From Azospira oryzae (GTDB lineage: Bacteria > Pseudomonadota > Gammaproteobacteria > Burkholderiales > Rhodocyclaceae), in assembly GCF_004217225.1 (NCBI RefSeq), contig NZ_SHKM01000003.1, positions 1 to 64,000 on the forward strand: 64,000 bases of DNA, written 5' to 3'. This document shows, one piece after another, positions 1 to 9,184 of the stretch. The translations under genes were made by a program, and so were the position numbers. The notes below the pieces were generated by a model that was not told the DNA's origin, searched no databases, and was given only the letters and a program-made list of their open reading frames with translations. Every line of letters begins with the position of its first letter. Positions within the stretch are counted from its first letter, which is position 1.

Positions 1-3000
1 ACGCCCAGCTGTTCGGTCGTCAGCACCGCGATCTGGGCGGTGTTCAGCGCCGCCACTGCCGCCGTGCTCAGGCCGGAGATGTCCGTCGTCTCGATGGCAA
101 CGATCGCTGCGGTGGACAAGGCACCGATCTGGGCCGTCGTCAGGGCACCCAGCTGGGTCGAAGTCAAGGCTTCTACCTGGGCCGTCGTCAGCACCGCCAC
201 GTCACGGGTTTCCAGCGCACGCACCTGGGCCGTCGTCAGCACGCCCAGCTGTTCGGTCGTCAGCACGCCCACTTGGGCGGTGTTGAGCGCTGCCACTGCC
301 GCCGTGTTCAGGCCGGAGATGTCGGAGGTCTCGATGGCAACGATGGCCGCCGTGTTCAGCGCGCCTACCTGGGCCGTCGTCAGGGCGCCTAGTTGGCTGG
401 AAGTCAGGGCAGTGACCTGGTCGGTGGTGAGCACTGCCACATCACGGGTTTCCAGGGCGGCAATCTGGCTCGTCTTGAGGACGCCGATCTGTTCCGTCGT
501 CAGGGCAGCCACCGCAGCCGTCGTCAGGGCAGCCACCGCAGCCGTGTTCAGCGCCGTCAGGTCGCCCGTTTCGATCGCCACTACCTGGGCCGTCGTCAGG
601 GCCCCTACCTGACTGGTCTTCAACGCGCCGATCTGGCTCGAGGTCAGGGCCACCACTTGTTCCGTGGTCAGCACGCCCACCTGGGTCGTCGTCAGGGCGG
701 CAACCGCTGCCGTGCTCAGGCCGGAGATGTCCGTCGTCTCGATCGCCACGATGGCCGCCGTGTTCAGCGCGCCAATCTGGGCCGTAGTCAGGGCGCCCAG
801 CTGGGTCGAGGTCAGCGCCACCACCTGCTCGGTCGTCAGCACCGCCACGTCGCGGGTTTCCAGCGCACGCACCTGGGCCGTCGTCAGCACGCCCAGCTGT
901 TCGGTCGTCAGCACGCCCACTTGGGCGGTGTTGAGCGCCGCCACCGCGGCCGTGTTCAGGCCGGAGATGTCCGTCGTCTCGATGGCAACGATCGCTGCGG
1001 TGGACAAGGCGCCAATCTGGGCCGTCGTCAGGGCACCCAGTTGAGCCGAACTCAAAGCAGCCACCTGCTCGGTATTCAGCACCGCCACGTCACGGGTTTC
1101 CAGGGCGGCAATCTGGCTCGTCTTGAGGACACCGATCTGTTCCGTCGTCAGGGCAGCCACCTGTGCCGTCGTCAAGGAGGCAATTTGGGCTGCGGACAGG
1201 GAAGTCGTAAGTGCAGTGATATCAGTGGTTTCGATGGCCACGATCTGGGCCGTGGTCAGAGCACCGATCTGAGCCGTGGTCAGGGCGGCAATCTGGCTCG
1301 AAGTCAGCGCCACCACCTGTTCCGTGGTCAGTACCGCCACGTCGCGGGTTTCCAGGGCGGCAATCTGGCTCGTCTTGAGGACGCCGATCTGCTCCGTCGT
1401 CAGGGCAGCCACCGCAGCCGTCGTCAGGGCAGCCACCGCGGCCGTGTTCAGCGCCGTCAGGTCACCCGTTTCGATCGCCACTACCTGGGCCGTCGTCAGG
1501 GCCCCTACCTGGCTGGTCTTCAACGCACCGATCTGGCTCGAGGTCAGCGCCACCACCTGTTCCGTGGTCAGCACGCCCACCTGGGTCGTCGTCAAGGCGG
1601 CAACCGCTGCCGTGCTCAGGCCGGAGATGTCCGTCGTCTCGATCGCCACAATGGCCGCCGTGTTCAGCGCACCAATCTGGGCCGTGGTCAGAGCACCCAG
1701 CTGGGTCGAGGTCAGGGCCACCACCTGCTCGGTGGTCAGCACCGCCACGTCACGGGTTTCCAGCGCACGCACCTGGGCCGTCGTCAGCACACCCAGCTGT
1801 TCGGTCGTCAGTACCGCAATCTGGGCGGTGTTGAGCGCCGCCACTGCGGCCGTACTCAGGCCGGAGATGTCCGTCGTCTCGATCGCCACGATGGCCGCCG
1901 TGGACAAGGCACCGATCTGGGCCGTCGTCAGGGCTCCCAGTTGGCTGGAAGTCAGGGCAGTGACCTGGTCGGTGGTGAGCACCGCCACATCACGGGTTTC
2001 CAGGGCCGCAATCTGGCTCGTCTTGAGGACGCCGATCTGCTCCGTCGTCAGGGCAGCCACCGCAGCCGTCGTCAGGGCAGCCACCGCGGCCGTGTTCAGC
2101 GCCGTCAGGTCGCCTGTTTCGATCGCCACTACCTGGGCCGTCGTCAGGGCCCCTACCTGGCTGGTCTTCAACGCGCCGATCTGGCTCGAGGTCAGCGCCA
2201 CCACTTGTTCCGTGGTCAGCACGCCCACCTGGGTCGTCGTCAGGGCCGCAACCGCTGCCGTGCTCAGGCCGGAGATGTCCGTCGTCTCGATCGCCACGAT
2301 GGCCGCCGTGTTCAGCGCGCCAATCTGGGCCGTGGTCAGGGCGCCCAGCTGGGTCGAGGTCAGCGCCACCACCTGCTCGGTGGTCAGCACCGCCACGTCG
2401 CGGGTTTCCAGCGCACGCACCTGGGCCGTCGTCAGCACGCCCAGCTGTTCGGTCGTCAGCACCGCGATCTGGGCGGTGTTGAGCGCCGCCACTGCCGCCG
2501 TGTTCAGGCCGGAGATGTCGGAGGTCTCGATGGCAACGATGGCCGCCGTGGACAAGGCGCCAATCTGGCTGGTCTTCAACGCACCGATCTGGCTCGAGGT
2601 CAGCGCCACCACCTGTTCCGTGGTCAGCACGCCCACCTGGGTCGTCGTCAAGGCGGCAACCGCTGCCGTGCTCAGGCCGGAGATGTCCGTCGTCTCGATC
2701 GCCACAATGGCCGCCGTGTTCAGCGCACCAATCTGGGCCGTCGTCAGAGCACCCAGCTGGGTCGAGGTCAAGGCTTCCACCTGGGCCGTCGTCAGCACCG
2801 CGATGTCGCGGGTTTCCAGGGCACGCACCTGGGCCGTCGTCAGCACGCCCAGCTGTTCGGTCGTCAGCACCGCAATCTGGGCGGTGTTCAGCGCCGCCAC
2901 TGCCGCTGTAGACAGGCCGGCAATATCAGAGGTCTCGATGGAAACGATGGCCGCCGTGGACAAGGCACCGATCTGGGCCGTCGTCAGGGCGCCAAACTGG

Positions 3001-4640
3001 CTCGAGGTCAGGGCTGCCACCTGCTCGGTGGTCAGCACCGCCACATCACGGGTTTCCAGCGCACGCACCTGGGCCGTCGTCAGCACACCCAACTGCTCAG
3101 TCGTCAGCACGCCCACTTGGGCGGTGTTCAGTGCCGCCACTGCGGCCGTGTTCAAGCCGGAGATGTCGGAGGTCTCGATGGCGACGATGGCCGCCGTGGA
3201 CAAGGCACCAATCTGGGCCGTCGTCAGGGCACCAAACTGGCTGGAAGTCAGAGCGGCAACCTGCTCGGTGGTCAGCACCGCCACGTCGCGGGTTTCCAGC
3301 GCACGCACCTGGGCCGTCGTCAGTACGCCCAGCTGTTCGGTCGTCAGGGCAGCTACCGCAGCCGTCGTCAGAGCAGCCACAACAGCCGTATTCAGCGCCG
3401 TCAGGTCACCCGTTTCGATCGCCACTACCTGGGCCGTCGTCAGAGCCCCTACCTGGCTGGTCTTCAACGCGCCGATCTGGCTCGAGGTCAGCGCCACCAC
3501 TTGCTCCGTGGTCAGCACGCCCACCTGGGTCGTCGTCAGGGCGGCAACCGCTGCCGTGCTCAGGCCGGAGATGTCCGTCGTCTCGATCGCCACGATGGCC
3601 GCCGTGTTCAGCGCGCCAATCTGGGCCGTCGTCAGAGCGCCCAGCTGGGTCGAGGTCAGCGCCACCACCTGCTCGGTGGTCAGCACCGCCACGTCGCGGG
3701 TTTCCAGCGCACGCACCTGGGCCGTCGTCAGCACACCCAGCTGTTCGGTCGTCAGTACGCCTACCTGGGCCGTATTCAGCGCCGCAATACCGGCTACCGA
3801 CAGAGCTGAAATATCCGAAGTTTCAATGGCAACGATGGCCGCCGTAGACAAGGCCCCCACCTGAGCCGTGGTCAGAGCAGCAATCTGGGAGGACGAAAGC
3901 GACTCAACCTGGCTGGTGGTCAGCACTGCCACATCGCGGGTTTCCAGGGCAGCAATCTGCCGGGTGCTGAATACATTCAACTGCGCCGTCGTCAGCGCCG
4001 CCACCTGATCGGTACCCAAAGCCGCAACAGCGGCAACGGAAAGGGCAGAAACATCAGACGTTTCGATTGCCACCACCTGCTCGGTCGTCAGGGCGGCAAT
4101 CTGGGTAGTACGCAAGGCGGCAATCTGGGCAGAACTCAGCGCGGCGATCTGATCAGTGGTGAGAACAGCCACATCGCGAGTTTCCAGCGCGGCAATCTGG
4201 CTGGTTTTGAGAACTGCAATCTGCTCGGTGGTAAGGGCAGCCACCTGAGCCGTATTCAGCGCTGCGGTCGCCGCAGTGGACAGACCGACAATATCCGTCG
4301 TTTCAATCGCAGCAATCTGGGAGGTCGTCAGGGCGCCGACCTGGGTCGTCTTCAGGGCGCCGATCTGGGCAGAGGTCAGCGCAACGATCTGGGAGGTCGT
4401 CAGGGCAGCGACCTGAGAGGTTGTTAGTGAGCCAACCTGATTCAAAACCTTGAGCACCGCGATGTCAGCCGTTTCCATCACGACCAACTGCGCCGTATTC
4501 AAGGCAGCAATCTGGGTAGAGGTAAGCGCCATTACCTGAGTTGTAGTCAGGACCGGCACTTGCACCGTAGTCAGGGCCGCTATGTCGGCCGTAGTAAGGG
4601 CAGCGATCTGCGAAGTAGAGAGGGCCGCGATCTGAGCCGT
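1..4640 (-). repeat. 24-bp (8-codon) tandem repeat with 240-bp and 408-bp higher-order periods
   Basis: The basic DNA period is 24 bp. A marker octad encoding A-L-E-T-R-D-V-A recurs at plus-strand positions 205, 445, 853, 1093, 1345, 1753, 1993, 2401, 2809, 3049, 3289, 3697, 3937 and 4177. Spacings are 240 or 408 bp (10 or 17 octads), with one exception of 252 bp. A last degenerate copy lies near 4468, 291 bp from its neighbour. Copies below about 3850 are nearly identical in DNA, while those near the N-terminus are more diverged. This suggests recent expansion or gene conversion away from the 5' end. The region would be hard to assemble from short reads. Confidence 0.93.
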
Positions 4641-4664
4641 GTTCAATGCGGAAATTACACTCAT
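1..4664 (-). CDS. Giant Thr-rich octapeptide-repeat protein, putative type I secreted surface protein (C-terminus beyond the window)
   Basis: The minus-strand frame from the ATG at 4664 stays open to the window edge, giving at least 1554 codons and no stop. From about residue 3 the protein is tandem octapeptides with consensus A-L-x-T-x-Q-[IV]-x, for example ALTTAQIG, VLTTEQLG, ALETRDVA and AIETSDIS. There is no Sec signal peptide and no membrane segment. Its position downstream of two type I secretion ABC transporters on the same strand suggests export by them, with a C-terminal signal outside the window. That is inference. Similar giant repeat proteins with RTX-like ends occur in betaproteobacteria as far as I recall. 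The Shine-Dalgarno is weak (AAGGGC). Large plus-strand ORFs opposite it are repeat-driven shadows. Confidence 0.85.
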   Translation of the reverse strand, partial: MSVISALNTAQIAALSTSQIAALTTADIAALTTVQVPVLTTTQVMALTSTQIAALNTAQLVVMETADIAVLKVLNQVGSLTTSQVAALTTSQIVALTSAQIGALKTTQVGALTTSQIAAIETTDIVGLSTAATAALNTAQVAALTTEQIAVLKTSQIAALETRDVAVLTTDQIAALSSAQIAALRTTQIAALTTEQVVAIETSDVSALSVAAVAALGTDQVAALTTAQLNVFSTRQIAALETRDVAVLTTSQVESLSSSQIAALTTAQVGALSTAAIVAIETSDISALSVAGIAALNTAQVGVLTTEQLGVLTTAQVRALETRDVAVLTTEQVVALTSTQLGALTTAQIGALNTAAIVAIETTDISGLSTAAVAALTTTQVGVLTTEQVVALTSSQIGALKTSQVGALTTAQVVAIETGDLTALNTAVVAALTTAAVAALTTEQLGVLTTAQVRALETRDVAVLTTEQVAALTSSQFGALTTAQIGALSTAAIVAIETSDISGLNTAAVAALNTAQVGVLTTEQLGVLTTAQVRALETRDVAVLTTEQVAALTSSQFGALTTAQIGALSTAAIVSIETSDIAGLSTAAVAALNTAQIAVLTTEQLGVLTTAQVRALETRDIAVLTTAQVEALTSTQLGALTTAQIGALNTAAIVAIETTDISGLSTAAVAALTTTQVGVLTTEQVVALTSSQIGALKTSQIGALSTAAIVAIETSDISGLNTAAVAALNTAQIAVLTTEQLGVLTTAQVRALETRDVAVLTTEQVVALTSTQLGALTTAQIGALNTAAIVAIETTDISGLSTAAVAALTTTQVGVLTTEQVVALTSSQIGALKTSQVGALTTAQVVAIETGDLTALNTAAVAALTTAAVAALTTEQIGVLKTSQIAALETRDVAVLTTDQVTALTSSQLGALTTAQIGALSTAAIVAIETTDISGLSTAAVAALNTAQIAVLTTEQLGVLTTAQVRALETRDVAVLTTEQVVALTSTQLGALTTAQIGALNTAAIVAIETTDISGLSTAAVAALTTTQVGVLTTEQVVALTSSQIGALKTSQVGALTTAQVVAIETGDLTALNTAAVAALTTAAVAALTTEQIGVLKTSQIAALETRDVAVLTTEQVVALTSSQIAALTTAQIGALTTAQIVAIETTDITALTTSLSAAQIASLTTAQVAALTTEQIGVLKTSQIAALETRDVAVLNTEQVAALSSAQLGALTTAQIGALSTAAIVAIETTDISGLNTAAVAALNTAQVGVLTTEQLGVLTTAQVRALETRDVAVLTTEQVVALTSTQLGALTTAQIGALNTAAIVAIETTDISGLSTAAVAALTTTQVGVLTTEQVVALTSSQIGALKTSQVGALTTAQVVAIETGDLTALNTAAVAALTTAAVAALTTEQIGVLKTSQIAALETRDVAVLTTDQVTALTSSQLGALTTAQVGALNTAAIVAIETSDISGLNTAAVAALNTAQVGVLTTEQLGVLTTAQVRALETRDVAVLTTAQVEALTSTQLGALTTAQIGALSTAAIVAIETTDISGLSTAAVAALNTAQIAVLTTEQLG
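1195..1230 (-). repeat. Four-residue insertion that breaks the octad register
   Basis: Here the octad series reads T-A-L-T-T-S-L-S-A-A-Q-I-A. An extra 12 bp (four codons) changes the marker spacing from 240 to 252 bp. The reading frame is kept. Together with a one-codon insertion near 4440, this is one of the two places where I see the strict 8-residue period broken. Confidence 0.7.
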
Positions 4665-4987
4665 TTTTTTGCCCTTTTTTTGGAAGACAGCGCTCTGACT
4701 TATAACGTAAAGATACGTAAGGCACACGATACACCATTGCGCCGATTCATTACATGAAATCGGCGTCAAGCATAAAATGTGCCCACAATCCCGTTCGAGA
4801 CCGAAGGGAATCGTTACGTCGTTTTACGGCTGGTAGCTCTAATACTTTAGACCAGGGAAGAAAAAAAATTGAAAGACTTTCCATCCCCAAACGGGACGAC
4901 GGAAAAGGTTCAGCCCATTCACTGGGTGACAGAGGACTTATGCACCAGAAACGTCACAGGGATGTGACAAGAATGGGCAGTTCGTAC
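4665..4987. promoter_or_regulatory. AT-richer intergenic leader between the transporter genes and the repeat-protein gene
   Basis: This 323-nt gap holds no convincing gene. It contains a 16-nt inverted repeat (GTCACA-GGGA-TGTGAC, 4953-4968) just beyond the transporter stop codon, and an 8-bp-stem hairpin (4740-4765, CGCCGATT/AATCGGCG). A run of eight A lies at 4861-4868, which is U in a minus-strand transcript. A TTATAAG box (4699-4705 read on the minus strand) lies about 35 nt before the repeat-protein ATG and could be a -10 element. No -35 box convinces me. The gap suggests the repeat protein is transcribed separately, or at a different level, from the 14 genes upstream. Confidence 0.45.
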
Positions 4988-6661
4988 TCAGGAAGCCACC
5001 GCAAGTTCCTGGCGCCTGAACTCCGCCACCAGCAAGCCGCCCTCTAGTTTGAGAATCCGGTCAGCAGCGGCTGTTGCATTATTGCGGTGGCTGATCATGA
5101 CAACCAGTCGGCCCTCTGCCTTGAGCTCCCGAACCGCCCGCAACAAACACCCTTCGCCCGCGTCATCCAGATGGGCATTGGGTTCATCCAGGACGATCAG
5201 CAAAGGATCGCCGTACATGGCCCGGGCCAAGCCGATACGCTGGCGCTGGCCAGCGGAAAGCAGATGCCCCGACTCGCCAATCTGGGTGTCATAGCCTTTC
5301 GGATGCCGCAACACCATTTCGTGAATGCCGGCCCGTTTGGCCGCCCGGACCACCTGCTCCGGATCCACTTCACCAAACCGGGCGATATTCTCGGCGATGG
5401 ATCCCTCGAACAACTCGATTTCCTGCGGCAGATAGCCAATCCGGGGACCGAGAAGATGACGATCCCAAGCCTCCACATCCCGTCCATCGAGCAGAACCTC
5501 ACCTTGCCGCTCCGGCCAGATACCGACCAGACAACGGGCAAAGGTGGACTTGCCGGAACCGGAAGGCCCCACCACCACCACCACCTCCCCAGGAGAAAAG
5601 CTGGCATTCAGGTGTTTGAGAATGGGCTTGGCCCGTTGGCTGGCGGTAGCCGTTAGTCCCCGGACCAGCAGTTCAGCCCGCTCCGGTACTGCATCATCCA
5701 ATGAAGAAGGACGCCCCCCTCTCTCCAGCAGTTTCTCCAACCGCAGGAAGGAAACCCGGGCAGTAATGAAATTGCGCCAAGTGTTAACCATCATGTCGAT
5801 GGGCGCCAAGGTACGGGACATCAGCAGATTGGCTGCCACCATGGCCCCCGGCGTCAGCCGGCCATCGATGACCAGCAGGGATGAAATGGCAATGATCAGG
5901 GACTGCTGGCTGTAGCGCACAAGCTTCGAGATTTCCTGCAGCCGGTGCGACCATTCCTGGGCCTGGTGATTCAGCCCCAGGGCCCGTTGCTGCTTCTCCC
6001 GCCAACGGCGCCGCAGGTTCTCTACCATTCCCAGGGACTCGACCACTTCACAGTGGCGGCTCTTCGCCTGCACATAGCCCAGGGCCTGGCCGCTGGACTC
6101 CAGAGCTGCCTCCAGAGGTTCGTGGGTGTAGTAATGGGTGGCCCAGGTGACACCTGCCAGGAGCAGACAAAACACAATGGCACTAAAGCCCAGCAGGGGA
6201 TGCAGGATAAACAGCACCCCGATGTAAACGATGGTCCACGGCGCATCGAAAAAGGCAAAGATGGCCGGTCCGGTCAGGAACTGGCGAATGCCGGTGAGAT
6301 CACCGAAACTCTGCACATGGGTTCCGGTACGATTCAGCACCGACTCGAAAGTCGCCTGAAAAACCCCGGTGCTCAAATATTCGTCCAACCGCACGCTCAG
6401 GCGCACCAGCAGCCAGGAACGCACCCACTCGGCAAAACCCATGATGCCCAGCAGGACGAAGGCAATGATGGTGAGGGAAATCAGGGTCAGTTCGCTCTGA
6501 CTGATCATGACCCGGTCGAAGACCTGCAGCATGTAAAGCGTGGGCACCACCATCAGCAGGTTCGAGACGAAACTGAACAACCCCACCACCATGAACTCAC
6601 GGCGGAAGCCCCATAGAGCATTGGCCAGGACGCTGCGGGAAAAGAACTCCGGCTTTTTCAT
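4988..6661 (-). CDS. Type I secretion ABC transporter (permease-ATPase), PrtD-like, second copy
   Basis: A 557-aa half-transporter. Residues about 20-300 form the membrane domain, with hydrophobic segments near 22-47, 57-80, 140-170 and 250-282. Residues about 330-557 form the ATPase: Walker A GPSGSGKST near 365, signature LLSAGQRQRIGLARA, Walker B LLIVLDEP with the catalytic Glu, and an H-loop MISHR. The signature reads LSAGQ rather than LSGGQ, a variant I recall in PrtD/HasD-type exporters. There is no N-terminal C39 peptidase domain. Its ATG overlaps the stop of the preceding transporter gene by 4 nt, so the two are probably made together and may form a heterodimer. The membrane-fusion and TolC-like partners are not in view. 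Confidence 0.92.
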   Translation of the reverse strand: MKKPEFFSRSVLANALWGFRREFMVVGLFSFVSNLLMVVPTLYMLQVFDRVMISQSELTLISLTIIAFVLLGIMGFAEWVRSWLLVRLSVRLDEYLSTGVFQATFESVLNRTGTHVQSFGDLTGIRQFLTGPAIFAFFDAPWTIVYIGVLFILHPLLGFSAIVFCLLLAGVTWATHYYTHEPLEAALESSGQALGYVQAKSRHCEVVESLGMVENLRRRWREKQQRALGLNHQAQEWSHRLQEISKLVRYSQQSLIIAISSLLVIDGRLTPGAMVAANLLMSRTLAPIDMMVNTWRNFITARVSFLRLEKLLERGGRPSSLDDAVPERAELLVRGLTATASQRAKPILKHLNASFSPGEVVVVVGPSGSGKSTFARCLVGIWPERQGEVLLDGRDVEAWDRHLLGPRIGYLPQEIELFEGSIAENIARFGEVDPEQVVRAAKRAGIHEMVLRHPKGYDTQIGESGHLLSAGQRQRIGLARAMYGDPLLIVLDEPNAHLDDAGEGCLLRAVRELKAEGRLVVMISHRNNATAAADRILKLEGGLLVAEFRRQELAVAS

Positions 6662-8397
6662 GCCCCGCTCCCTCCCGAAGCCGGGGCAGGCACCGCTTTC
6701 CCCTTGATGGACTGGGGATAGAGCACGGCCAGCACCTCATCGCGCTTGCCATAGAGCTTCACGGCCCCCTCCTGGATCACCAGCAGGGAATCCACCACCC
6801 GCAAAACGCTGGTCAGGTGGGAAATAACCACCACCGCAACACCGCGGGCCTTCAGCATTTCCAGCGCCTGGGCCAGGGCCAGGTCACCAGCCTCATCCAG
6901 GCTGGCATTGGGCTCATCCAGCACCACCAGCTTGGGATTGCCATAGATGGCCCGAGCCAGGGCCACCCGCTGGCGCTGCCCGCCGGAGAGGAAGCAGCCG
7001 TCGCTGCCGACCTGACTGTCGTAGCCCTCGGGCAGGTCGGCTATGTTCTCGTGCAACCCAACGACACGCGCCGCCGCCTCCACCTGCTCCATGTCGACGT
7101 CACCGAAGCGGGCAATGTTCTCGGCCAGGGTCCCTTCAAACAGTTCCACATCCTGGGGCAGATAGCCCAGGTGCGGCCCCAGTTCCGTCTTGTTCCATTG
7201 GTAGATGTCGACGCCGTCCAGACGCACCTTGCCCACTGCGGCAGGCCAAACCCCCATCAACACCCGGGCCAGGGAAGTTTTGCCGGCAGCGGAAGGGCCG
7301 ATGATGGCCAGAATCTCTCCGGGAGAAACCTTGAAATTCAGTCCTTTCAGGATCGGCGCCCCGCCACCGGGAGCCGCCGCCACCACGCCCTCCACCGTCA
7401 GATGCCCCTGGGGGGCCGGCAGCCTCATGCTGGCCGGCTTCGCCGGCAGGTCATGCAGGACCTTTTCCAGCCGATCGAAGGCGTCGCGGGCGCCCACCAC
7501 GATCTTCCACATCGAGGTCAATTGCACCAGCGGCTGGACCACCCGCCCACCCAGAATGGTCGCAACGATCATGGCGCTGCCGCCACCACTCATCAGTCCT
7601 TTCAGCGTCAGCCAGCATCCGAGACCCAGCAGCAACGAGCCCTGACCGATCTGGACGACCTTGGCCAGGGTCATCCCTTTCCCCGCATGATCGGAAGCAA
7701 TCGCCTGCAACCGCAGGAAACGGCGTTGCCGCACCATCCAGCGCTCATGCAGATGGGACAGCATGCCCATCGCCTGAATCACCTGGGCATTGCGCAGAAC
7801 GCCGTGGGCGTAGCCCTGGGCTTCCATCATGGCACTTCCCGCCTGCTTCAGAGGGGGATCGGTACGGCGCTCCTGAACGTAGGTCAGCACAAACTGGATC
7901 AGCGCGCCGATCACCGAAAAGTGACCCAGCACCGGATTGATGCTGTAGATCAGCAGCAGGAACAGCAGGGAAACAGGAACATCCAGCGCCGCCATGAGGG
8001 CCGGACTGACAAGGAAGTCGCGCAACGTGCGCAAGTCCGAGAGGGAATGCACTGCGCCGCCTGGCAGGCGTCGCAAACTGGCATCGAACACCAGGTTGAA
8101 CAGGCGGTCCCCCAGCAGGGCTTCAAGTTTGAGACCAGCCTGGAGCATGATCTCGGCCCGGACGTAATCCAGCACCACCGTCAGCACATAAAGCCCGAGC
8201 ACCAAGCCCGTCAGCATCACCAGGGTGGTGAAGTTGCGGCTGTAGATGACCCGGTCGTACACCTGCATCATGTAGGCGACCGGCGCCAGGGCAAGGATAT
8301 TGATGAAGCAGCTGAAAAAGAACGCCTGGCGGAAACTGCCACCCAACTGGCCAAAAATCCGCCACAGCTCTGAAGTGCGTTTGCCGGCAGCGTTCAT
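6658..8397 (-). CDS. Type I secretion ABC transporter (permease-ATPase), PrtD-like, first copy
   Basis: A 579-aa half-transporter with the membrane domain in the first ~320 residues and an ATPase domain after it: Walker A GPSAAGKTS, canonical signature LSGGQRQRVALARA, Walker B LVVLDEP, H-loop VISHL. It lacks a C39 peptidase domain. The ATG at 8397 is preferred over an upstream in-frame start at 8481. It forms an ATGA overlap with the preceding gene and has GAGG upstream. That overlap couples the transporter to the glycosyltransferase-like gene before it. The likely role is export of an unfolded substrate from the cytoplasm across both membranes. Confidence 0.92.
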   Translation of the reverse strand: MNAAGKRTSELWRIFGQLGGSFRQAFFFSCFINILALAPVAYMMQVYDRVIYSRNFTTLVMLTGLVLGLYVLTVVLDYVRAEIMLQAGLKLEALLGDRLFNLVFDASLRRLPGGAVHSLSDLRTLRDFLVSPALMAALDVPVSLLFLLLIYSINPVLGHFSVIGALIQFVLTYVQERRTDPPLKQAGSAMMEAQGYAHGVLRNAQVIQAMGMLSHLHERWMVRQRRFLRLQAIASDHAGKGMTLAKVVQIGQGSLLLGLGCWLTLKGLMSGGGSAMIVATILGGRVVQPLVQLTSMWKIVVGARDAFDRLEKVLHDLPAKPASMRLPAPQGHLTVEGVVAAAPGGGAPILKGLNFKVSPGEILAIIGPSAAGKTSLARVLMGVWPAAVGKVRLDGVDIYQWNKTELGPHLGYLPQDVELFEGTLAENIARFGDVDMEQVEAAARVVGLHENIADLPEGYDSQVGSDGCFLSGGQRQRVALARAIYGNPKLVVLDEPNASLDEAGDLALAQALEMLKARGVAVVVISHLTSVLRVVDSLLVIQEGAVKLYGKRDEVLAVLYPQSIKGKAVPAPASGGSGA

Positions 8398-9164
8398 GTC
8401 GACCTCTCTGGCAAGCACTGCACCACGGCTTCCGGCATTTCCGGCAGCAACTGTCGCCAGAACTCGGGCTCGTACTTCCACCAGGCATGCCCGCCCATCG
8501 GCGCCTGTCCACCGTTGACGGCGAAATAGAAGGAAGGCTTGAGTTCCATGGCAAAACGGGAGGCCATCACTTCATTGGGCAGAATGAAATCGGTGGATAG
8601 CCCGCCCATGATGGAGAAGAAAAGATCTTCGCTGGAGCCGGTGCGGTCGAAGATATCCACCGCAGCGCCGAACTCCTGGAGCAGGGACAGGCATTTGCGC
8701 ACCCGCCGCAGCGAGAGTCCTCCATTGCCGACATGGGCCCGGGTCCGCTTGCCCCGCGGCCCATCGAAAACCCCGGCATTGACCAGAATCTCCACACCAT
8801 CGGGCCAGGGCGCCCCCACATAATCGAAAGGCTGGGCAGCCCAATAATCCAGTTCGTCCTGCAGCAGGATGGCGTCGGTCTGCAGGATGAGCAGATACTC
8901 ATAGCTGAGGAACCGGGTGTAGAACCCGGGACTCAGCAGCAAGCGGTTGTAACCGGGAATGGAGGCGAAGTTCTCGGCGGGAAAGGCCAAGTACTGCATT
9001 CCCGGGTAACGGGCCTGGTATGCCGAAAGATCCAGGCCTTCAGGACCGATAAAGAGCAATGGGTGCCGGCCGCCGAGCACGGTCAGGGAATGGTCCAGAG
9101 AGTACTGTTCCAGGGGGTCGAGGCGGTCCTTGTAGATGGGAACCAGGATGATGGTTTTACGCAT
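8394..9164 (-). CDS. DUF5672-like, putative glycosyltransferase
   Basis: A 256-aa protein starting MRKTIILVPIYKD. The pattern around residues 80-100 (YLLILQTDAILLQDEL, a DxD-like acidic motif after a hydrophobic strand) and the later GNGGLSLRR segment are those of DUF5672 proteins, which look like nucleotide-diphospho-sugar glycosyltransferases. The substrate is unknown. Alternative starts exist at 9182/9185, where the gene would overlap the upstream stop as TGATG. I chose 9164 because family members begin at this point and GGAG lies upstream. Its stop overlaps the transporter start by 4 nt, which physically ties glycan synthesis to type I secretion. Confidence 0.75.
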   Translation of the reverse strand: MRKTIILVPIYKDRLDPLEQYSLDHSLTVLGGRHPLLFIGPEGLDLSAYQARYPGMQYLAFPAENFASIPGYNRLLLSPGFYTRFLSYEYLLILQTDAILLQDELDYWAAQPFDYVGAPWPDGVEILVNAGVFDGPRGKRTRAHVGNGGLSLRRVRKCLSLLQEFGAAVDIFDRTGSSEDLFFSIMGGLSTDFILPNEVMASRFAMELKPSFYFAVNGGQAPMGGHAWWKYEPEFWRQLLPEMPEAVVQCLPERST

Positions 9165-9184
9165 GGCCGCCGCTCCGGGCATCA

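Noticed and set aside
393-3809. A 1138-aa plus-strand ORF, and another of 862 aa at 1276-3864, opposite the repeat gene
   Set aside because: Both are antisense readings of the 24-bp repeat. The repeat keeps several frames open. The minus frame has the in-frame start at 4664 and a sensible octapeptide protein, while the plus products are low-complexity Arg/Gly/Gln-rich or Val/Ala/Thr-rich strings.
1-4640. Regular short repeats resembling a CRISPR array
   Set aside because: The period is 24 bp throughout with no unique spacers, and the repeats are in one open reading frame.
1-4640. Resemblance of L-T-x-x-Q-V-x-A-I segments to TAL-effector repeats
   Set aside because: TAL repeats are 33-35 residues with a variable pair at positions 12-13. 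Here the unit is 8 residues and nothing matches the rest of the TAL repeat.
4465-4737. A 90-aa minus-strand ORF near the repeat-protein start
   Set aside because: It is out of frame with the repeat protein, its product is a Tyr/Gly-rich shadow, and it has no ribosome site.
4665-4987. Possible c-di-GMP riboswitch in the leader of the adhesin-like gene
   Set aside because: I looked for GEMM-type conserved blocks and did not find them. Only simple hairpins are present.
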